From contig CAMKTM010000025.1 in assembly GCA_946415695.1 (NCBI GenBank), forward strand, positions 1-16,254: DNA of 16,254 nt, read 5' to 3'. This DNA comes from an uncultured Prevotellaceae bacterium (GTDB taxonomy: Bacteria > Bacteroidota > Bacteroidia > Bacteroidales > Bacteroidaceae). Positions 15,770 to 16,254 of the stretch are shown piece by piece. The notes beneath the pieces were generated by a model. That model was not told where the DNA came from and ran no database searches. It saw nothing but the letters and a program-made list of their open reading frames with translations. Numbering within the stretch: position 1 is the stretch's first letter; the number at the start of each line of letters is the position of its first letter. The position numbers and the translations under genes are program-made.

Positions 15770-15978
15770 TGTTGTTTATATTAAAATAATATATGTAATT
15801 TTCTAATTTGACATATAATTCGCAAAAAGGTTTAATTATAAATGTATTATTTTTCATTTAACGAAATTTGCCGATGCGTAGGCGGGTCTTGGCTTTTTCC
15901 TTGTGGCAAGGAAGGGGCTTAGGAGTGACGAAGCACGTCTTAGGCCACTACAGGCAAGACGATATGGCACGGCAAGGA
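15770..15978. other. Gene-free region: AT-rich leader plus small hairpin
   Basis: Positions 15770-15870 are very AT-rich and form the upstream region of the minus-strand gene starting at 15769. I could not find a clear TAnnTTTG promoter there. TTCCTTG at 15897-15903 pairs with CAAGGAA at 15907-15913 over a 3-base loop. GGCAAGGAG at 15971-15979 recurs at 16076-16084, on either side of the repeat array. I see no convincing gene. Confidence 0.5.
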
Positions 15979-16048
15979 GTTTGCTTGTACATGTATAAGC
16001 AATTGCTTTTACATGTACAAGCAATTGCACGTACATGTACAAGCAAAC
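15979..16048. repeat. 22-bp tandem repeat bounded by 17-bp perfect inverted repeats
   Basis: GTTTGCTTGTACATGTA at 15979-15995 is the exact reverse complement of 16032-16048. Between and overlapping these arms, ACATGTA-(T/C)-AAGCAATTGC repeats with a 22-base period starting at 15989, 16011 and 16033; the last unit is partial. The units are themselves made of palindromes (ACATGT, and AAGCAATTGCTT at 15997-16008). It lies between the 3' end of the glycosyltransferase gene and the next gene's upstream region, and could fold into a cruciform or strong RNA hairpin. Confidence 0.85.
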
Positions 16049-16089
16049 AACACGCTGTGGGACGATCGGGGAAAAGGCAAGGAGAGACA

Positions 16090-16254
16090 TCAGGAAGCGC
16101 AGGTCTGGAAAAGTTCGGTGATGTTTCGTGCTATGACAGTTGGGGAAGCCATTTGGCGCACCACGTCGGAGAATGCTCTGGAAGGGGCGATGTGCATCGC
16201 TTCCTGCATCCTTTCTGCCAAGGCGTGTGCATCGCCTATAGGTGCTATCAGGCA
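16090..16254 (-). CDS. C-terminal fragment of a probable glycosyltransferase (5' part outside the window)
   Basis: An open frame enters from the right edge and gives 54 residues before a TGA at 16090-16092. The fragment reads IAPIGDAHALAERMQEAM near its start and ends ITELFQTCAS. A proline/glycine turn followed by an Asp-Ala-x-x-Leu-Ala helix and a final amphipathic helix is how many GT4-type glycosyltransferases end (the P-x-G-D-x-x-A-L-A region). Only this C-terminal piece is visible, with no catalytic residues, so the family call is tentative. That the frame is coding is supported by its uninterrupted read to the edge and codon usage like its neighbours. Confidence 0.5.
   Translation of the reverse strand, partial: CLIAPIGDAHALAERMQEAMHIAPSRAFSDVVRQMASPTVIARNITELFQTCAS

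Noticed and set aside
15971..16084. GGCAAGGAG on both sides of the array as a target-site duplication
   Set aside because: Only the left copy touches the inverted repeat; the right copy is 27 bases away, and the word also occurs inside rodA.
15854..16090. 78-residue minus-strand frame across the palindromic array
   Set aside because: Its middle is only the translation of the 22-bp repeat, and it would fill the gap between two genes with no known motif.

Overview
The window looks like a chromosomal segment from a Bacteroidota bacterium, order Bacteroidales and most likely Prevotella or a close relative. The evidence is: promoters matching the Bacteroidota pattern TTTG-N19/20-TAnnTTTG; a Wza-like export lipoprotein paired with a Bacteroidota-type Wzz/tyrosine kinase; a fasciclin lipoprotein; secreted proteins ending in short C-terminal tails of the type used by the type IX secretion system; a serine-type sulfatase; and many short intergenic repeats. 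Genus and family calls come from recalled family patterns, not from a database search.

Layout. Positions 1-339 hold repeats and a promoter. Positions 340-4252 (+) are the cell-elongation block mreD-mrdA-rodA, with mrdA and rodA overlapping by 23 nt. Positions 4387-6519 (+) encode a large fasciclin-domain lipoprotein with its own near-perfect promoter. Positions 6520-7355 are an 836-base gene-free region packed with hairpins, inverted repeats and a 22-bp tandem array, ending in a terminator for the minus-strand genes. Positions 10670-7356 (-) are a two-gene polysaccharide export operon: a Wza-like lipoprotein, then a Wzz/BY-kinase ending in nine Tyr-Gly dipeptides. Position 10818 starts a small RlpA-like protein (+). 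Positions 15769-11322 (-) are an apparent two-gene unit: a secreted protein with two copies of a roughly 135-residue domain, then a multidomain sulfatase carrying a third copy of that domain. Positions 15770-16089 are non-coding and include a tandem/inverted repeat array. At 16090 the 3' end of a probable glycosyltransferase gene runs off the window.

How the genes relate. MreD, PBP2 and RodA are the elongasome's scaffold, transpeptidase and glycosyltransferase. The export lipoprotein and BY-kinase move and length-control an exopolysaccharide or capsule; the partial glycosyltransferase may contribute to glycan assembly, but it lies apart from them. The sulfatase and its neighbour look like a secreted pair that binds and desulfates a glycan; the substrate cannot be read from the sequence.

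The observations I rate highest are: the repeated domain with an NHRSFW signature shared by the sulfatase and its neighbour; a roughly 440-bp element with 45-bp imperfect terminal inverted repeats at 6699-7136; and short arrays with a 22-bp period at three intergenic sites.
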